Shown in pieces: positions 35,630 through 44,902 of a stretch of DNA of 64,000 nucleotides. The notes under the pieces are model-generated. The model was not told where the DNA came from and ran no database searches. It saw only the letters and a list, made by a program, of their open reading frames with translations. Origin of the DNA: Spirochaetaceae bacterium (GTDB taxonomy: Bacteria > Spirochaetota > Spirochaetia > DSM-27196 > PXBQ01). Each line of letters opens with the position of its first letter. Position 1 is the stretch's first letter. The DNA is taken from NCBI GenBank assembly GCA_007695285.1, contig REEC01000118.1, forward strand, positions 1 through 64,000. Reading direction: 5' to 3'. The position numbers and the translations under genes were made by a program.

Positions 35630-36478
35630 ATGACGACGCGCGAACTAAAGCGGAAAAAAATCGACCTACACACCGACGGCCGTCTGAGTATCGTTTTCCT
35701 CGGGTGTGGCGCGGCGTTTGCGAAGACTCTCAATCAGAACAACATTCTCATCATCAAGGGTGATGACCACGTGCTCGTCGATTGTGGGACGAAAACCCCT
35801 CGAGTCCTGTTCGATCACGGCGTTCCGATCTCGGCGGTCGAGACGTTCTTGATTACGCACTCGCACGCCGACCACGTCGGTGGCCTCGAAGAAGCGATGT
35901 TGACGGCTCGGTACGTTGCGCGGAAGAAACCGACGGTCGTCATCACGCCCGAGTACGAGCAGGTTCTCTGGACCGAGTCGTTGCGCGGAGGCGCCGAACA
36001 CAACGAGCGTTCTAACGGCAAGGAACTACGCTTTCGCGACTTCTGGAACGTAGTTCGGCCGCGAAAAGTCAGAGGGCTTCCCCGCGATACGCGCACGGCT
36101 ACGATCGGCTCGATCGATGTGAAGATCTTCCGCACGCGGCACTACCCGCAGCAGGCGACGAGTTGGACAGATAGCCAAATAAGCTACGGCCTCATTATCG
36201 ACGACCGGATTCTCTTTACAGGCGACACACAGTTCGACGGGGATCTCGTTCCGGGGTTTGGCGCGAAATTTGATTTGGAGACGATTTTCCACGACGTGCA
36301 GTTCTTCACAGGAGGCATTCACGCATCGCTCGACGAGGTCGCGTCGCTCCCGGCGGCGGAGCGCAAACGCACGTACCTGATGCATTACCCCGACTCGTAC
36401 AAAGACCACGTCTCTGCCGTCGACGACCTCGGGTTTCGGGGTTTCGCGCGCGAACTCGTGTACTACGACTTCGCGTGA
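35630..36478 (+). CDS. Metallo-beta-lactamase-fold hydrolase (RNase Z-like group)
   Basis: The fold's motif THSHADHVGG (His77, His79, Asp81, His82) and the later metal residues in LFTGDTQFDGDL and YLMHYPDSYKDH are present. The length of 282 and the compact arrangement are closest to RNase Z-like or phosphoryl-hydrolase members; the substrate is unknown. Its last 16 bases overlap the 3' end of the lipid kinase gene on the other strand. Confidence 0.85.
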   Translation: MTTRELKRKKIDLHTDGRLSIVFLGCGAAFAKTLNQNNILIIKGDDHVLVDCGTKTPRVLFDHGVPISAVETFLITHSHADHVGGLEEAMLTARYVARKKPTVVITPEYEQVLWTESLRGGAEHNERSNGKELRFRDFWNVVRPRKVRGLPRDTRTATIGSIDVKIFRTRHYPQQATSWTDSQISYGLIIDDRILFTGDTQFDGDLVPGFGAKFDLETIFHDVQFFTGGIHASLDEVASLPAAERKRTYLMHYPDSYKDHVSAVDDLGFRGFARELVYYDFA

Positions 36479-37509
36479 ATCGCCGGGACCGAATCGTCGA
36501 GCCTCTCAAAAACTACCGGGAAGTTTTCCGGCCTAAGCCAAACCGCCTCGCCGTCGCACTGCACCGCGATCTTCCTGTTATACCCCACCTCGATCCGATC
36601 GGATTGCCTCATCACGACCAACGGATCGCTCGTGTGTTCACCCGAGTAAATCCGACTCTTCAGCGCTATACGTTTGACCAGCCTATCGGTCCGAATCGCG
36701 CAGACGTTCTCGTCGCCCGGGAGAATTCGTTTATGATCGCCGTACGTCCTGTGACCCGATGCGCCGAACGCGACGAGGATAAACCGGTCGCTTAGTACCT
36801 CCACCGGATCCCCCGCGGAACCGAGTGAGACGGTCATCTCACCGACACCATACACCGGTCCGTAAAAAAGAGTCGCAAGGTCCGCGGGGACTTTGTACGC
36901 GTCGCCGGGCACGATTTTTTTCAGTTTGTTCACGGTACCGGTGATGAACGCGTCGATCCCGAGCGACGCGACGTTGAACGAGTACATCGGCTCCAACCCC
37001 ACCGCGGAAACTCTCACCGCAGGTGCCAAGACCGCCTGAGATGCGCCGAATAAGGTCCGGCAGGCGGTTTCTAAATCGAATGCATCGGCACCGTCGTTTC
37101 CGCTGCCCATCGGGACACGGAACACATGGAATCGGCGCGAGAGTTCATGAGGCAGACCGACCAGCGCCGACATAACCTCCGCGTGCGTGCCGTCGCCTCC
37201 CGCGATAACGACCAGACGCGGCGTCTCGTCGGTACGAATCGCGTCGAGCAACTCACGACCGATAACGCGGCCGTGAAACGGGTATTGAGTCAAATGCAGC
37301 GCATACGGCAGAACGTCGGTGCTCGGGTGTTCGTCGGCGCGTCGCACGGCGATCTCGAGCGCCGCAGTGAGCTTCCGTCGGCGCGCGAACCCGCCCGCGG
37401 CCGGATTGATCACGACGTCGAGGTACTGGAACATCTTGCCGGCGTGCGGCGAGCACGACGCGAGTCTGACGATCGCGTCGGCGAAGGTCTCGTATATTTC
37501 GTGTTTCAT
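36463..37509 (-). CDS. Diacylglycerol/sphingosine kinase-family lipid kinase
   Basis: The catalytic domain has VVINPAAGG near residue 32, the nucleotide motif VIAGGDGTHAEVMSAL (GGDGT at 104-108) and PMGSGNDGADAF, all standard for DAGK_cat proteins. The C-terminal beta sandwich follows (GHRTYGDHKRILPGDENVCAI). It would phosphorylate a lipid alcohol at the inner membrane. Four bases overlap the HAD phosphatase gene, so the two are coupled. Confidence 0.85.
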   Translation of the reverse strand: MKHEIYETFADAIVRLASCSPHAGKMFQYLDVVINPAAGGFARRRKLTAALEIAVRRADEHPSTDVLPYALHLTQYPFHGRVIGRELLDAIRTDETPRLVVIAGGDGTHAEVMSALVGLPHELSRRFHVFRVPMGSGNDGADAFDLETACRTLFGASQAVLAPAVRVSAVGLEPMYSFNVASLGIDAFITGTVNKLKKIVPGDAYKVPADLATLFYGPVYGVGEMTVSLGSAGDPVEVLSDRFILVAFGASGHRTYGDHKRILPGDENVCAIRTDRLVKRIALKSRIYSGEHTSDPLVVMRQSDRIEVGYNRKIAVQCDGEAVWLRPENFPVVFERLDDSVPAIHAKS

Positions 37510-38210
37510 CGGTCGCTGTCCTCCACGGCGTCAGGATCACTACTTATAGGCGCAGAACCCGAATGCGTCAAGAAAAACTCGATCGTCGCGACGGTGTCGT
37601 CGACACCGCCGACGAGAACGCCCCCCATCCCAACGGCGAGGGCCGGCTCAATGTCGACCTCAAAGCGGTCGCCGACCGATACGATGCCGGCGGCATCCAC
37701 TCCGAGAACACTCGCGGCGAGTTCAAACGGCCGTGGGCTCGGCTTCGAGACCCCGGACCGATCGAGCCCGATCACGTCGATGAAGAAAGCCTGCAGGCCG
37801 ATCGCGCGCAGCGTGCGTCGGCCGACTCCACTCGGATTGTTTGTGACCGCGATGCAACCGTACTCGCGCGCGAGCCGCTCGAGCGCGGCGGCCAACTCGT
37901 CGTTGCGGTCGAGGTAGAGCTCGGGACGGATGTTTTCGTCGCGCCACCGAACGCTCGTCTCGATCGGGATTCCGAGCGCCAGGAAAGTGTTCCCAAGCGA
38001 CGGCGTCCGACCGCCGTTCTTTCGTGCAAACTCGGAACGATACTCGTTGACAACGGCCTCGGTCGTTTCGGGGTCCTCGCCTCTCTCTCGCGCGAGAGAT
38101 TCGATGAGAACATGGGTCTGATGGCGACCGTACTCTTCGTTCGTGTACAGCGTATGATCGATATCAAAAACGAAACCTCGCACGGACTCGGGGATCGAGA
38201 AAAACTCCAT
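37506..38210 (-). CDS. HAD-superfamily hydrolase
   Basis: Motif I is FDIDHTLYT (nucleophile Asp), motif II TNNPSG, motif III the KPSPRPFE lysine and motif IV GDRFEVDIEPALAVGM. The cap is the helical type of beta-phosphoglucomutase/phosphoglycolate phosphatase-like members. 234 residues is normal. The overlap with the lipid kinase suggests a joint task in phospho-substrate or lipid turnover, though the substrate is open. Confidence 0.85.
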   Translation of the reverse strand: MEFFSIPESVRGFVFDIDHTLYTNEEYGRHQTHVLIESLARERGEDPETTEAVVNEYRSEFARKNGGRTPSLGNTFLALGIPIETSVRWRDENIRPELYLDRNDELAAALERLAREYGCIAVTNNPSGVGRRTLRAIGLQAFFIDVIGLDRSGVSKPSPRPFELAASVLGVDAAGIVSVGDRFEVDIEPALAVGMGGVLVGGVDDTVATIEFFLTHSGSAPISSDPDAVEDSDR

Positions 38211-38272
38211 CGAAGCAGTTTACCAGCTCGAACGGGATTCCGCCATAACGCGCAAAGTGGTATTCTGCCGCC

Positions 38273-39265
38273 ATGAATCACGAGTTTCACTTCTACGGCA
38301 CGTACTACCTCGCGGTTCACGCCGGATTCTCGCCGGACGACGCCGAGACACTCGCGAACGCCGCGCAGATGCCCGATACATGCCTCGTTTCGTACCGTGT
38401 CGCGACGGACACGGGAACGATGTACGACACCACCGCGACGCACCACTACGGCTTTTGGGATACCCGGCACGAGTGGGAGATCTGGATACCATTCCACTTC
38501 GTTCCGGGCGACTCGACCGCGGCCGCCGCGTTGCGAAAAGACGGCAGGAAGAGCGCGTACGCGGTCACAGCGAACTCGGAAAGCGCAAAAAAGCTCCTGC
38601 TCGCGGCGCTCCGGACTCGAGATCTCTTCCGCCTCGGAATCGCGCTTCACGCATTTGCCGATACGTGGGCACACCAGAACTTCTCGGGAAGGAACGAGGC
38701 GTTGAACACCGTCGACCCGACATCCGTCGTCCCGCCGATCGGTCACGCTCACGTGCGCCGTGCGCCGGATATAATCGATGAGATCTGGACCGACCCGCGG
38801 CTCAGAGCACCGAACGAGCGTATCGTCAACCGCGAGAGATTCCTGGACTCCGCGCGCGTGATCTACAAATACCTCTGCACGTACAATCGCCGCACGTTCG
38901 CGGACGCCGAAATCGTCATCGACACCTTGTCGGGTCTTCTCGGAAAAGGGAAATCGAACGAGGAAAAGGTCTATGATTTCATAATCGAGTGCGGGGCTCC
39001 CGAGTACCGCCGCAACGCGTGGAAGAAAGACGCTCTGATCGATCCGTACGAGCCCGACCTCGGTAACTTTGAGTCGACGTACGAGAAACTCGAATGGTTG
39101 ACAAAAGAAGTTCTGGCCAAAGCTGCGATCGGCGAAAAAAAACCGGTGGAGTCCCGGCCGGGCTTCTACTCGTCCCCGTATTACCGGTGGATGGAAGCCG
39201 CGAAGCGGCACCGAACCGAAGCCCGCAAAATCCTCGGGCACCTGACTTCGTCCGCGCGAGCGTGA
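38273..39265 (+). CDS. DUF6765-like protein
   Basis: The 330-residue protein starts MNHEFHFYGTYYLAVHAGFSPDDAETLANAAQMPD and has LGIALHAFADTWAHQNFSG, features of the DUF6765 family. The conserved His/Asp residues in these segments resemble a metal centre of a phospholipase C/HD-like helical fold, but no activity is known. No signal peptide. It is divergent from the HAD gene with 62 bp between them. Confidence 0.7.
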   Translation: MNHEFHFYGTYYLAVHAGFSPDDAETLANAAQMPDTCLVSYRVATDTGTMYDTTATHHYGFWDTRHEWEIWIPFHFVPGDSTAAAALRKDGRKSAYAVTANSESAKKLLLAALRTRDLFRLGIALHAFADTWAHQNFSGRNEALNTVDPTSVVPPIGHAHVRRAPDIIDEIWTDPRLRAPNERIVNRERFLDSARVIYKYLCTYNRRTFADAEIVIDTLSGLLGKGKSNEEKVYDFIIECGAPEYRRNAWKKDALIDPYEPDLGNFESTYEKLEWLTKEVLAKAAIGEKKPVESRPGFYSSPYYRWMEAAKRHRTEARKILGHLTSSARA

Positions 39266-39311
39266 GGAACCGCTCACGCCAGACGCCACGTCACGGCGCG
39301 ATCCGGCGACG

Positions 39312-39860
39312 TCACTCGGCGTGCACCCGGTCGATCTTCTCGGCGAGCATCTCGGTGTAGGTGCGGCTCTCGACAGCTGCGGTCGGGATACCGAGTTCGG
39401 AGAGCACCTCACGAACACGCAGCTCGGCGGATCGTGACTCCGAGTCGTCGTCGAGAACTCGTTCGACTTCGACGAACCATCCGAGCCCGACGAGTTCCGA
39501 GAGTTCCACGACGGTGTCGCCCGCTTTGTACTGCCTGCCGATTTTGGTCTTTCGTGTTCGTTCGAGACACCCAAGCCTGCGCAGGAGTTCGTGAAATGCA
39601 TCACCATCGGTGACGTCAAACTCATGTTCATCGTTGAACTCCACGCCGTTCTCGATCCGCTTGTCCTTGAACGTGCAGATCGAACGCTCTCCGTCACGGC
39701 GCAAACGCACGTCGCTGCGAGCGTCGCGCGCGCTCTCCTCGCCGGCGAAATAGACGTCTTCTTTCACGTACTCGCGCACAAAAGAGTACCGCCGATCAAG
39801 ACGCGCTCGCAGAGCATCGGGGTCTGATACCCACGCCTTGAGTTCAACCTCGATCGCCAT
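39312..39860 (-). CDS. CYTH-domain protein (class IV adenylate cyclase / triphosphatase family)
   Basis: The start MAIEVELKAWV carries the EXEXK motif (residues 4-8) of the CYTH tunnel fold. Further phosphate- and metal-binding residues are in VRLRRDG, CTFKDKR, RKTKIGRQY and VELSELVGLGWFVEVE. Family members are adenylate cyclases (CyaB) or inorganic/thiamine triphosphatases; the sequence does not decide between these. 182 residues is normal. Confidence 0.85.
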   Translation of the reverse strand: MAIEVELKAWVSDPDALRARLDRRYSFVREYVKEDVYFAGEESARDARSDVRLRRDGERSICTFKDKRIENGVEFNDEHEFDVTDGDAFHELLRRLGCLERTRKTKIGRQYKAGDTVVELSELVGLGWFVEVERVLDDDSESRSAELRVREVLSELGIPTAAVESRTYTEMLAEKIDRVHAE

Positions 39861-39893
39861 CGCTTGATACGTCCTTTAGGAGGCTATATGCGC

Positions 39894-40349
39894 TCACTGA
39901 GCACCGGGCTGTGGGGCATCCTCGTTCTTGCGAAGCATGAGTTCGAGCGTACTCCACGACAGCAGGGCGCACTTGATCCTGACGGGATACTGTTTGACCC
40001 CCTCCATTGCCTCGAGGTCCGATAACTCGTCGGGAAAATCCGCATCTCCCCCTTCGAGCAGCATCGCCTTGAAGCGCCGGAGCACGTCTCGCACTTCGTC
40101 GAGATCCCGACCGGACACCGCGTCGCACAGCATGTTCGCCGACGCACAGCAGATCGAGCAACCCGCCCCTTCGTACGTCGCGCGTTTGATCGTCTTTCCA
40201 TCGAGTTCGACGAATAGCTCGAGCTCGTCGCCGCACGAAGGATTTGCTCCTTCACTTTTCAGCGTTGCGTTTTCAAGCGTTCCGCGGTTCTTCTTCGACT
40301 TGTAGTTATCGAGAATGATCTCCCGATACAGTTCGTCTTCAATCGTCAT
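39894..40349 (-). CDS. sufU: SUF iron-sulfur/sulfur-transfer protein SufU
   Basis: The protein has the SufU zinc and sulfur-acceptor residues: NPSCGDE, GAGCSICCASANMLCD and RIKCALLSW. The spacing between the first and second Cys and the insertion (about 18 residues) before the third are those of SufU rather than IscU. It accepts persulfide sulfur from SufS. The start overlaps the sufS stop by four bases. The C-terminal tail (EDAPQPGAQ) is short. Confidence 0.92.
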   Translation of the reverse strand: MTIEDELYREIILDNYKSKKNRGTLENATLKSEGANPSCGDELELFVELDGKTIKRATYEGAGCSICCASANMLCDAVSGRDLDEVRDVLRRFKAMLLEGGDADFPDELSDLEAMEGVKQYPVRIKCALLSWSTLELMLRKNEDAPQPGAQ

Positions 40350-41569
40350 ACGAATATCTCCCGGACCGCATCGACGCCGGCCGCAAGCAGATCGATCTCT
40401 TCGCGCGTGTTGTACACGTAAAACGACGCACGAACCGTACCAAAAACCCCAAACACCCGCATGAGCGGCTGCGCGCAGTGGAACCCTGCCCGCACGGCGA
40501 TCCCCTCGCGATCGAGAATCGTGCCGACATCGTGTGGGTGAACATCGTCGATGTTGAACGAAAAAATGCCGCCGCGATTCGCGAGATCGGCCGGACCATA
40601 CACGATCACCCCAGGTATAGAACCGATTCTCTCGTACGCGTACGCGAGCAGTTCTTTTTCGTGCGCGGCGATCTCCTTGAGGCCGAGGTTCGAGAGATAC
40701 GACAACGCAGCGCCGAACCCGATGACCCCAGCGATGTTCGGCGTCCCGGCCTCGAACTTGGCCGGAACCGGCGCGTACGTCGTGCCCTCTTTCTTCACCT
40801 TCAGAATCATGTCGCCGCCGAAGAGAAACGGATCCATCGAATCAAGAACGTTCTCCCGCGCGTACAGCACGCCGACGCCGGTCGGGCCACACATCTTGTG
40901 CGCCGAAAACGCGAGGAAGTCGCAACCCCACTCGGCAACGTCGACCGGATGATGAGAAACGTACTGGGCACCGTCGACAAGCACGAGCGCGCCGACCGCG
41001 TGCGCCGCCGCGACGATCTCGCTCACCGGCGGGATATACCCGGTCACGTTCGACATCGCGGTAATCGCGACAAGCCGAGTTTTTGCCGTGAGAGTCCGTT
41101 CGAACCCGCCGGGCTCGAGCGTCCCGTCTTCGGCAACCGGAGCGAACCGCACGACGGCCCCTGTGCGTTCGGCTACCGCCTGCCACGGGACGAAGTTCGA
41201 GTGGTGTTCGATCTCGGTGATTACGATCTCGTCGCCGGATTTGAGATGTTTCAGCGCCCAACCGTACGCAACGAGGTTGATGGACTCGGTGGTGCTCTTC
41301 GTGAATATCGCGTGTCCGTCGTCGGGTGCGTGGATAAAGGCCTCGGTCTGGGCCCGTACCGCGTCGTACGCGACGGTGGCCTGCTCGCTGAACTCGTACA
41401 CGCCTCGGTGGATATTTGCGCCGAGGTCGGTGTAGTACGCGCGCTCGGCGTCGAGCACACACTCCGGTTTCAGAGACGTCGCGCCGTTGTCGAGGTAGAC
41501 CAGCGGTTTACCTCGCATGGTTTTTGTGAGAATAGGAAAGTCAGCTCTGATCGCGGGAATTTCTAACAT
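40346..41569 (-). CDS. sufS: Cysteine desulfurase SufS
   Basis: The 407-residue protein is a group II cysteine desulfurase. It has LVYLDNGATSLKP at the start, TEIEHHSNFVPW, the PLP lysine in FSAHKMCGPTGVG and the catalytic cysteine in RAGFHCAQPLM with the short loop of SufS. It supplies sulfur to the next gene product, SufU. Start at 41569 (MLEIPAIRADFP) fits the family; the frame is open 19 codons further without support. The sufBCD genes are not in the window. Confidence 0.95.
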   Translation of the reverse strand: MLEIPAIRADFPILTKTMRGKPLVYLDNGATSLKPECVLDAERAYYTDLGANIHRGVYEFSEQATVAYDAVRAQTEAFIHAPDDGHAIFTKSTTESINLVAYGWALKHLKSGDEIVITEIEHHSNFVPWQAVAERTGAVVRFAPVAEDGTLEPGGFERTLTAKTRLVAITAMSNVTGYIPPVSEIVAAAHAVGALVLVDGAQYVSHHPVDVAEWGCDFLAFSAHKMCGPTGVGVLYARENVLDSMDPFLFGGDMILKVKKEGTTYAPVPAKFEAGTPNIAGVIGFGAALSYLSNLGLKEIAAHEKELLAYAYERIGSIPGVIVYGPADLANRGGIFSFNIDDVHPHDVGTILDREGIAVRAGFHCAQPLMRVFGVFGTVRASFYVYNTREEIDLLAAGVDAVREIFV

Positions 41570-41647
41570 CGGTTTGTTTATACCAAAAACGGCCCCCGAC
41601 GTACACTGCGACGGGGACCGCTGCATTTTGAGGCGATGTAACGAGCG

Positions 41648-42253
41648 CTACTTCGCCTTTGTGTAGAGTTCGGCGACAGCGTTCCAGTTGATCACGTTGA
41701 AGAACGCTTCGAGATACTCGGGGCGACGGTTCTGGTACTTGAGGTAATACGCGTGCTCCCAGACGTCGACGCCAAGGATCGGCGTTTTACCGTCGGTCAG
41801 CGGATTATCTTGATTCGGCGTGCTCACAACCTCGAGCTTGCCGTTCGAGACGACGAGCCATGCCCATCCGCTCCCGAAACGGTTCGCCGCGGCTTCGGTG
41901 AACTTCGACTTGAACGCATCAAAACTGCCGAACGCCGAGTCGATCGCCGAGGCGAGTTCACCCGACGGTTTGCCTCCCGCGTTTGGACCCATTGTCGCCC
42001 AGAACAGTGTGTGGTTCGCGTGACCACCTCCGTTGTTCCGAACGGCGGTTCTGATGTTCTCGGGCAAGGAGTTCAGTTCCTTCATGATCTTTTCGATCGG
42101 CCACGAGGCGTACTCGCTGCCTTCGACGGCCGCGTTCAGTTTCGTGACGTACGCTCCGTGGTGTTTGTCGTGATGAATCGTCATCGTCTGTTCATCGATG
42201 TGCGGTTCCAGTGCATTGTACGGATACGGTAAATCGGGCAATGAAAAAGCCAT
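41648..42253 (-). CDS. sodA: Superoxide dismutase [Mn/Fe]
   Basis: All four metal ligands are present: His27 (HHDKHHGAY), His near 81 ([10 protein letters not shown]), Asp and His in [21 protein letters not shown] and STPNQDNPL are more often seen in Mn-type members, but the sequence alone does not settle the metal. 201 residues, no signal peptide. It is preceded by a promoter with a dyad and lies close to sufS, so it may form part of an oxidative-stress block. Confidence 0.95.
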   Translation of the reverse strand: MAFSLPDLPYPYNALEPHIDEQTMTIHHDKHHGAYVTKLNAAVEGSEYASWPIEKIMKELNSLPENIRTAVRNNGGGHANHTLFWATMGPNAGGKPSGELASAIDSAFGSFDAFKSKFTEAAANRFGSGWAWLVVSNGKLEVVSTPNQDNPLTDGKTPILGVDVWEHAYYLKYQNRRPEYLEAFFNVINWNAVAELYTKAK

Positions 42254-42295
42254 TCTCTTCCTCCTGCGTTTTTTTCCGCGCGCCGAAGCACGTGG

Positions 42296-42339
42296 TAGAT
42301 TACCTGACTAATCTACTAATCTTTTCTGTCTTGATCAAA
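42296..42339 (-). promoter_or_regulatory. sod promoter with 8-bp dyad operator
   Basis: TTGATC (42339-42334) and TAGATT (42316-42311) are 17 bp apart on the minus strand. The dyad GTAGATTA (42296-42303) / TAATCTAC (42310-42317) around CCTGAC covers the -10 box and start site, and TAATCT is repeated at 42318-42323. A metal- or redox-responsive repressor is likely. Confidence 0.6.
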
Positions 42340-42377
42340 TTCTCGTCCCGGTAACTCACCGCCGCCCGGCGATAGGA

Positions 42378-43445
42378 TCACTCGGAACGCCTCCTATTAA
42401 GGTACATATAGAAGTCATCGTCAGGCAATCTGCCACCGACCGATTCGGGGGAAAACTCAAAGAGCACCGAAAGGAAGTCGCCAACTGCGGCCTGTGCATC
42501 GCTCGCGTCGGCATACCGAATATTGAGCCGCGGGATCGCTTGCTCGGCGACTTCCACGGGCAGACCAAGACCGATACCGGCGGCTTTTTGCGCAGCCGCC
42601 GAAGGGTTCGCGACGGTCCGCTCGAGCGAGTCGCGAAACTCCGAAAGAAACTCGCGCACGAACGCGGGTTCGGCATCGAAGAGATCATGCGTCATGAACA
42701 ACCCTGTCTGCGCGAGCGCCGCGTCTTCACCACGAGCAACTCTCCACTGCTCCTGGAGGTCGAGAACGACGTGCACACCCGGAGTCCGCATCAGAACCTG
42801 CGTCAGGAAAGGTTCGGGCAGAACCGCAAGCTCGACGCGCCGCGCGATCATCATCTGCGTCAGCTCGATCTGATCGTAGCGAAAATCGAGGTCGTACTCG
42901 GTGTCTACCGTAAGTCCGGACTCGGAGGCGAGGTACCGAAAGACAACGTCGGGCGTCGCGTTCCGGCCGATCGTAAAGATGCGTCGTCCGCGAAGATCGT
43001 CCCAACCCTGTACCTCTTCGGGGCCCACTACGTACAGTACGCCCCACATTTTCATCGCGATGAGCCCGATCTCTACGCCACGCGCCGCAAGCGTCGCGCC
43101 GAGATTGGTCGGAAGCGTCGCGATCTCGACCTCCCCGGACAGAATCTTCGCAACCAGAAGATCCGGCGATGCCGCAACGACGTACTCGACCGCGACACCC
43201 GAAGCAAAATCCGGTTCCCGATCGATCATGTGCGCGAGCCCAAGGCCCGTCGGACCGCGCAGAACCCCGACGCGAACCGTTCGCACCTCGACCGGATCGG
43301 CGGACTCGCGCAGTCCGGCGGCGTGCAACTCGAACGGCCCGACGAGCGCTACTGCGGCAAGTATACACGCCGCACGGAACCGAAACAGGACGAGCCGTGT
43401 GATCGTGAGTTTCAGACCGCGGCCGAGTTGAGCTCTATGTTCCAT
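42378..43445 (-). CDS. ABC transporter substrate-binding protein (NMT1/SsuA-like), orphan
   Basis: A signal-like N-terminal helix (ACILAAVALVGPFELHAAG) precedes a periplasmic binding fold of the NMT1/THI5 or nitrate/sulfonate type: VRVGVLRGPTGLGLAHMID, ILSGEVEIATLPTNLGA, IFTIGRNATPDVVFRYLASESGL and ELAVLPEPFLTQVLM. The ligand may be a thiamine precursor, sulfonate or riboflavin-like compound. No permease or ATPase gene adjoins it. GGGGGA precedes the ATG at 43445, behind a TATAAA box and a dyad. Confidence 0.85.
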   Translation of the reverse strand: MEHRAQLGRGLKLTITRLVLFRFRAACILAAVALVGPFELHAAGLRESADPVEVRTVRVGVLRGPTGLGLAHMIDREPDFASGVAVEYVVAASPDLLVAKILSGEVEIATLPTNLGATLAARGVEIGLIAMKMWGVLYVVGPEEVQGWDDLRGRRIFTIGRNATPDVVFRYLASESGLTVDTEYDLDFRYDQIELTQMMIARRVELAVLPEPFLTQVLMRTPGVHVVLDLQEQWRVARGEDAALAQTGLFMTHDLFDAEPAFVREFLSEFRDSLERTVANPSAAAQKAAGIGLGLPVEVAEQAIPRLNIRYADASDAQAAVGDFLSVLFEFSPESVGGRLPDDDFYMYLNRRRSE

Positions 43446-43462
43446 GTTTCCCCCGAGTATTT

Positions 43463-43484
43463 CGATAAATTTTTATCGTTTATA
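43463..43484 (-). promoter_or_regulatory. Dyad next to a -10 box upstream of the orphan binding protein
   Basis: CGATAAA (43463-43469) and TTTATCG (43472-43478) are inverted arms with a two-base centre, directly downstream of TATAAA (43484-43479) on the minus strand. An operator at the transcription start is likely; the -35 box is weak. Confidence 0.5.
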
Positions 43485-43579
43485 CCTTACCGTAACACAA
43501 AGGAAATATCGCGTCAACACCGGGAAGCCGTTTTTTGCGGGAGTTTCGTGCGGGTCCGGTGCGGATTGTGGCCGGGAGA

Positions 43580-44782
43580 TTACCGAATAGGCGACAACAA
43601 CTCTTCGGTACACCGGGCTTCGGGCCACCGTTCGCGAACGGCGGACTCGTACAACGAGGATCGGTCGGTGTCGTTCACGGCGACAACCGAGACAAGGCGC
43701 CGGTCGTTGAAATTGGCTGCGACGTACTTCCCACCCGCTTCCGCCTCCCGTACAGTAAGCGCCTCGGCCCGATCGCCCAGCCAGGTCTGATCGACCGAGA
43801 GAAACTGCGTACCGAATATCTCGCACTTCATACGAAACGGCGGGTTCAGAAACTCGGTCGCGCGGCCGACGGCGTTCGCTCCCGCGACGTGCCCCTGGTG
43901 CTCGGCCGCGTGCCAGAGATACGACACATGCCCTCCCGGGTGTTGTGCACAGTCACCCGCGGCGAGAATATCGCGGTCGGAGGTTGTGAGATACTCATCG
44001 ACGATAACGCCGGTCGAAACATCGATGCCCGCCTCCCGCGCCAATGCGATTCTGGGCGCAACACCGATGCAGAACACAACCATGTCGAAACGCCCGGATT
44101 TCTTGATCATCGTCACCAACGTCTTGCCCTTCCCGTCGGGTTCAAAGGAAAGAACCTCTTCGTGGAACGATAAATCGACTTTGTTCTTGCGAAGCAGTTC
44201 TTCCATCAACTCGGACGCGCGCAGGTTTAGTCTGCGCGGTAGAAGCTGAGCGGTTGCCCCGATCAACGTCACCGACTTCTTCATCTTGCGGAACTGTTCG
44301 GCAAGTTCCACGCTCAGCACGCCCATCCCGACGATCACGACGCTACCGGCACTGCCGGCGGCTTTCCTGAGAGTCTCGGCGTCTGCTGCCGTTCGAAGCC
44401 GGTGAAACGAGCCGCGCTCGTGCTCGCGCACCGCGCGTGGGTACAGCGGTTCACTGCCCACCGCAAGGATCAATTTCTTGTACTCAAGCTCGGATCCATC
44501 GTCGAGCGCGAGCCTTTTATCGTCCCGAATTATCCGAACGACGCGACGGCCATGAGTAATGCTCACCCGGTTCGCCGAGTACCATTCCATAGGCTCCAGC
44601 CGGAACTCGTCGCGTTTAAACCCGGCCGCGAGATGCTTCGAAACCTTAGTCCGCTTGTACGGGAGTCGGTCCTCTTCGTTCACAAGAAGAATCGAGACGC
44701 TCGAATCTATTTCTCTCGCGGTGCGAGCCGCCGACAGGCCGGCGATTCCCGCTCCGACGATCACCACATCGTGTCTTTCCAT
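43580..44782 (-). CDS. FAD-dependent NAD(P)H oxidoreductase (rubredoxin reductase-like)
   Basis: The 400-residue protein has two Rossmann motifs, DVVIVGAGIAGLSAA (FAD) and VVIVGMGVLSVELAEQ (NAD(P)H), the AVGSEPLYPRA segment and the second FAD-binding motif TSDRDILAAGDCAQHPG. It belongs to the pyridine-nucleotide disulfide oxidoreductase class II group without a redox-active disulfide. Rubredoxin or another electron carrier is the likely partner; none is nearby. It is divergent from the dihydroorotate dehydrogenase-like gene. Confidence 0.88.
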   Translation of the reverse strand: MERHDVVIVGAGIAGLSAARTAREIDSSVSILLVNEEDRLPYKRTKVSKHLAAGFKRDEFRLEPMEWYSANRVSITHGRRVVRIIRDDKRLALDDGSELEYKKLILAVGSEPLYPRAVREHERGSFHRLRTAADAETLRKAAGSAGSVVIVGMGVLSVELAEQFRKMKKSVTLIGATAQLLPRRLNLRASELMEELLRKNKVDLSFHEEVLSFEPDGKGKTLVTMIKKSGRFDMVVFCIGVAPRIALAREAGIDVSTGVIVDEYLTTSDRDILAAGDCAQHPGGHVSYLWHAAEHQGHVAGANAVGRATEFLNPPFRMKCEIFGTQFLSVDQTWLGDRAEALTVREAEAGGKYVAANFNDRRLVSVVAVNDTDRSSLYESAVRERWPEARCTEELLSPIR

Positions 44783-44902
44783 ATCCGCACCTATCGTTCC
44801 CTGCCGTTTCGGACTCGCAGCCTTGCCGCAGCGCGAATCGTTCGGCTATAATGTCGTAAGAATACTGAATAATTGGAATGCTTTCCATAAAAAGGAACTG
44901 TA

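Noticed and set aside
37772-39697. 641-codon open frame on the minus strand across the DUF6765-like gene
   Set aside because: It runs antisense to well-supported genes on the plus strand and overlaps the HAD gene in another frame; no recognisable domain.
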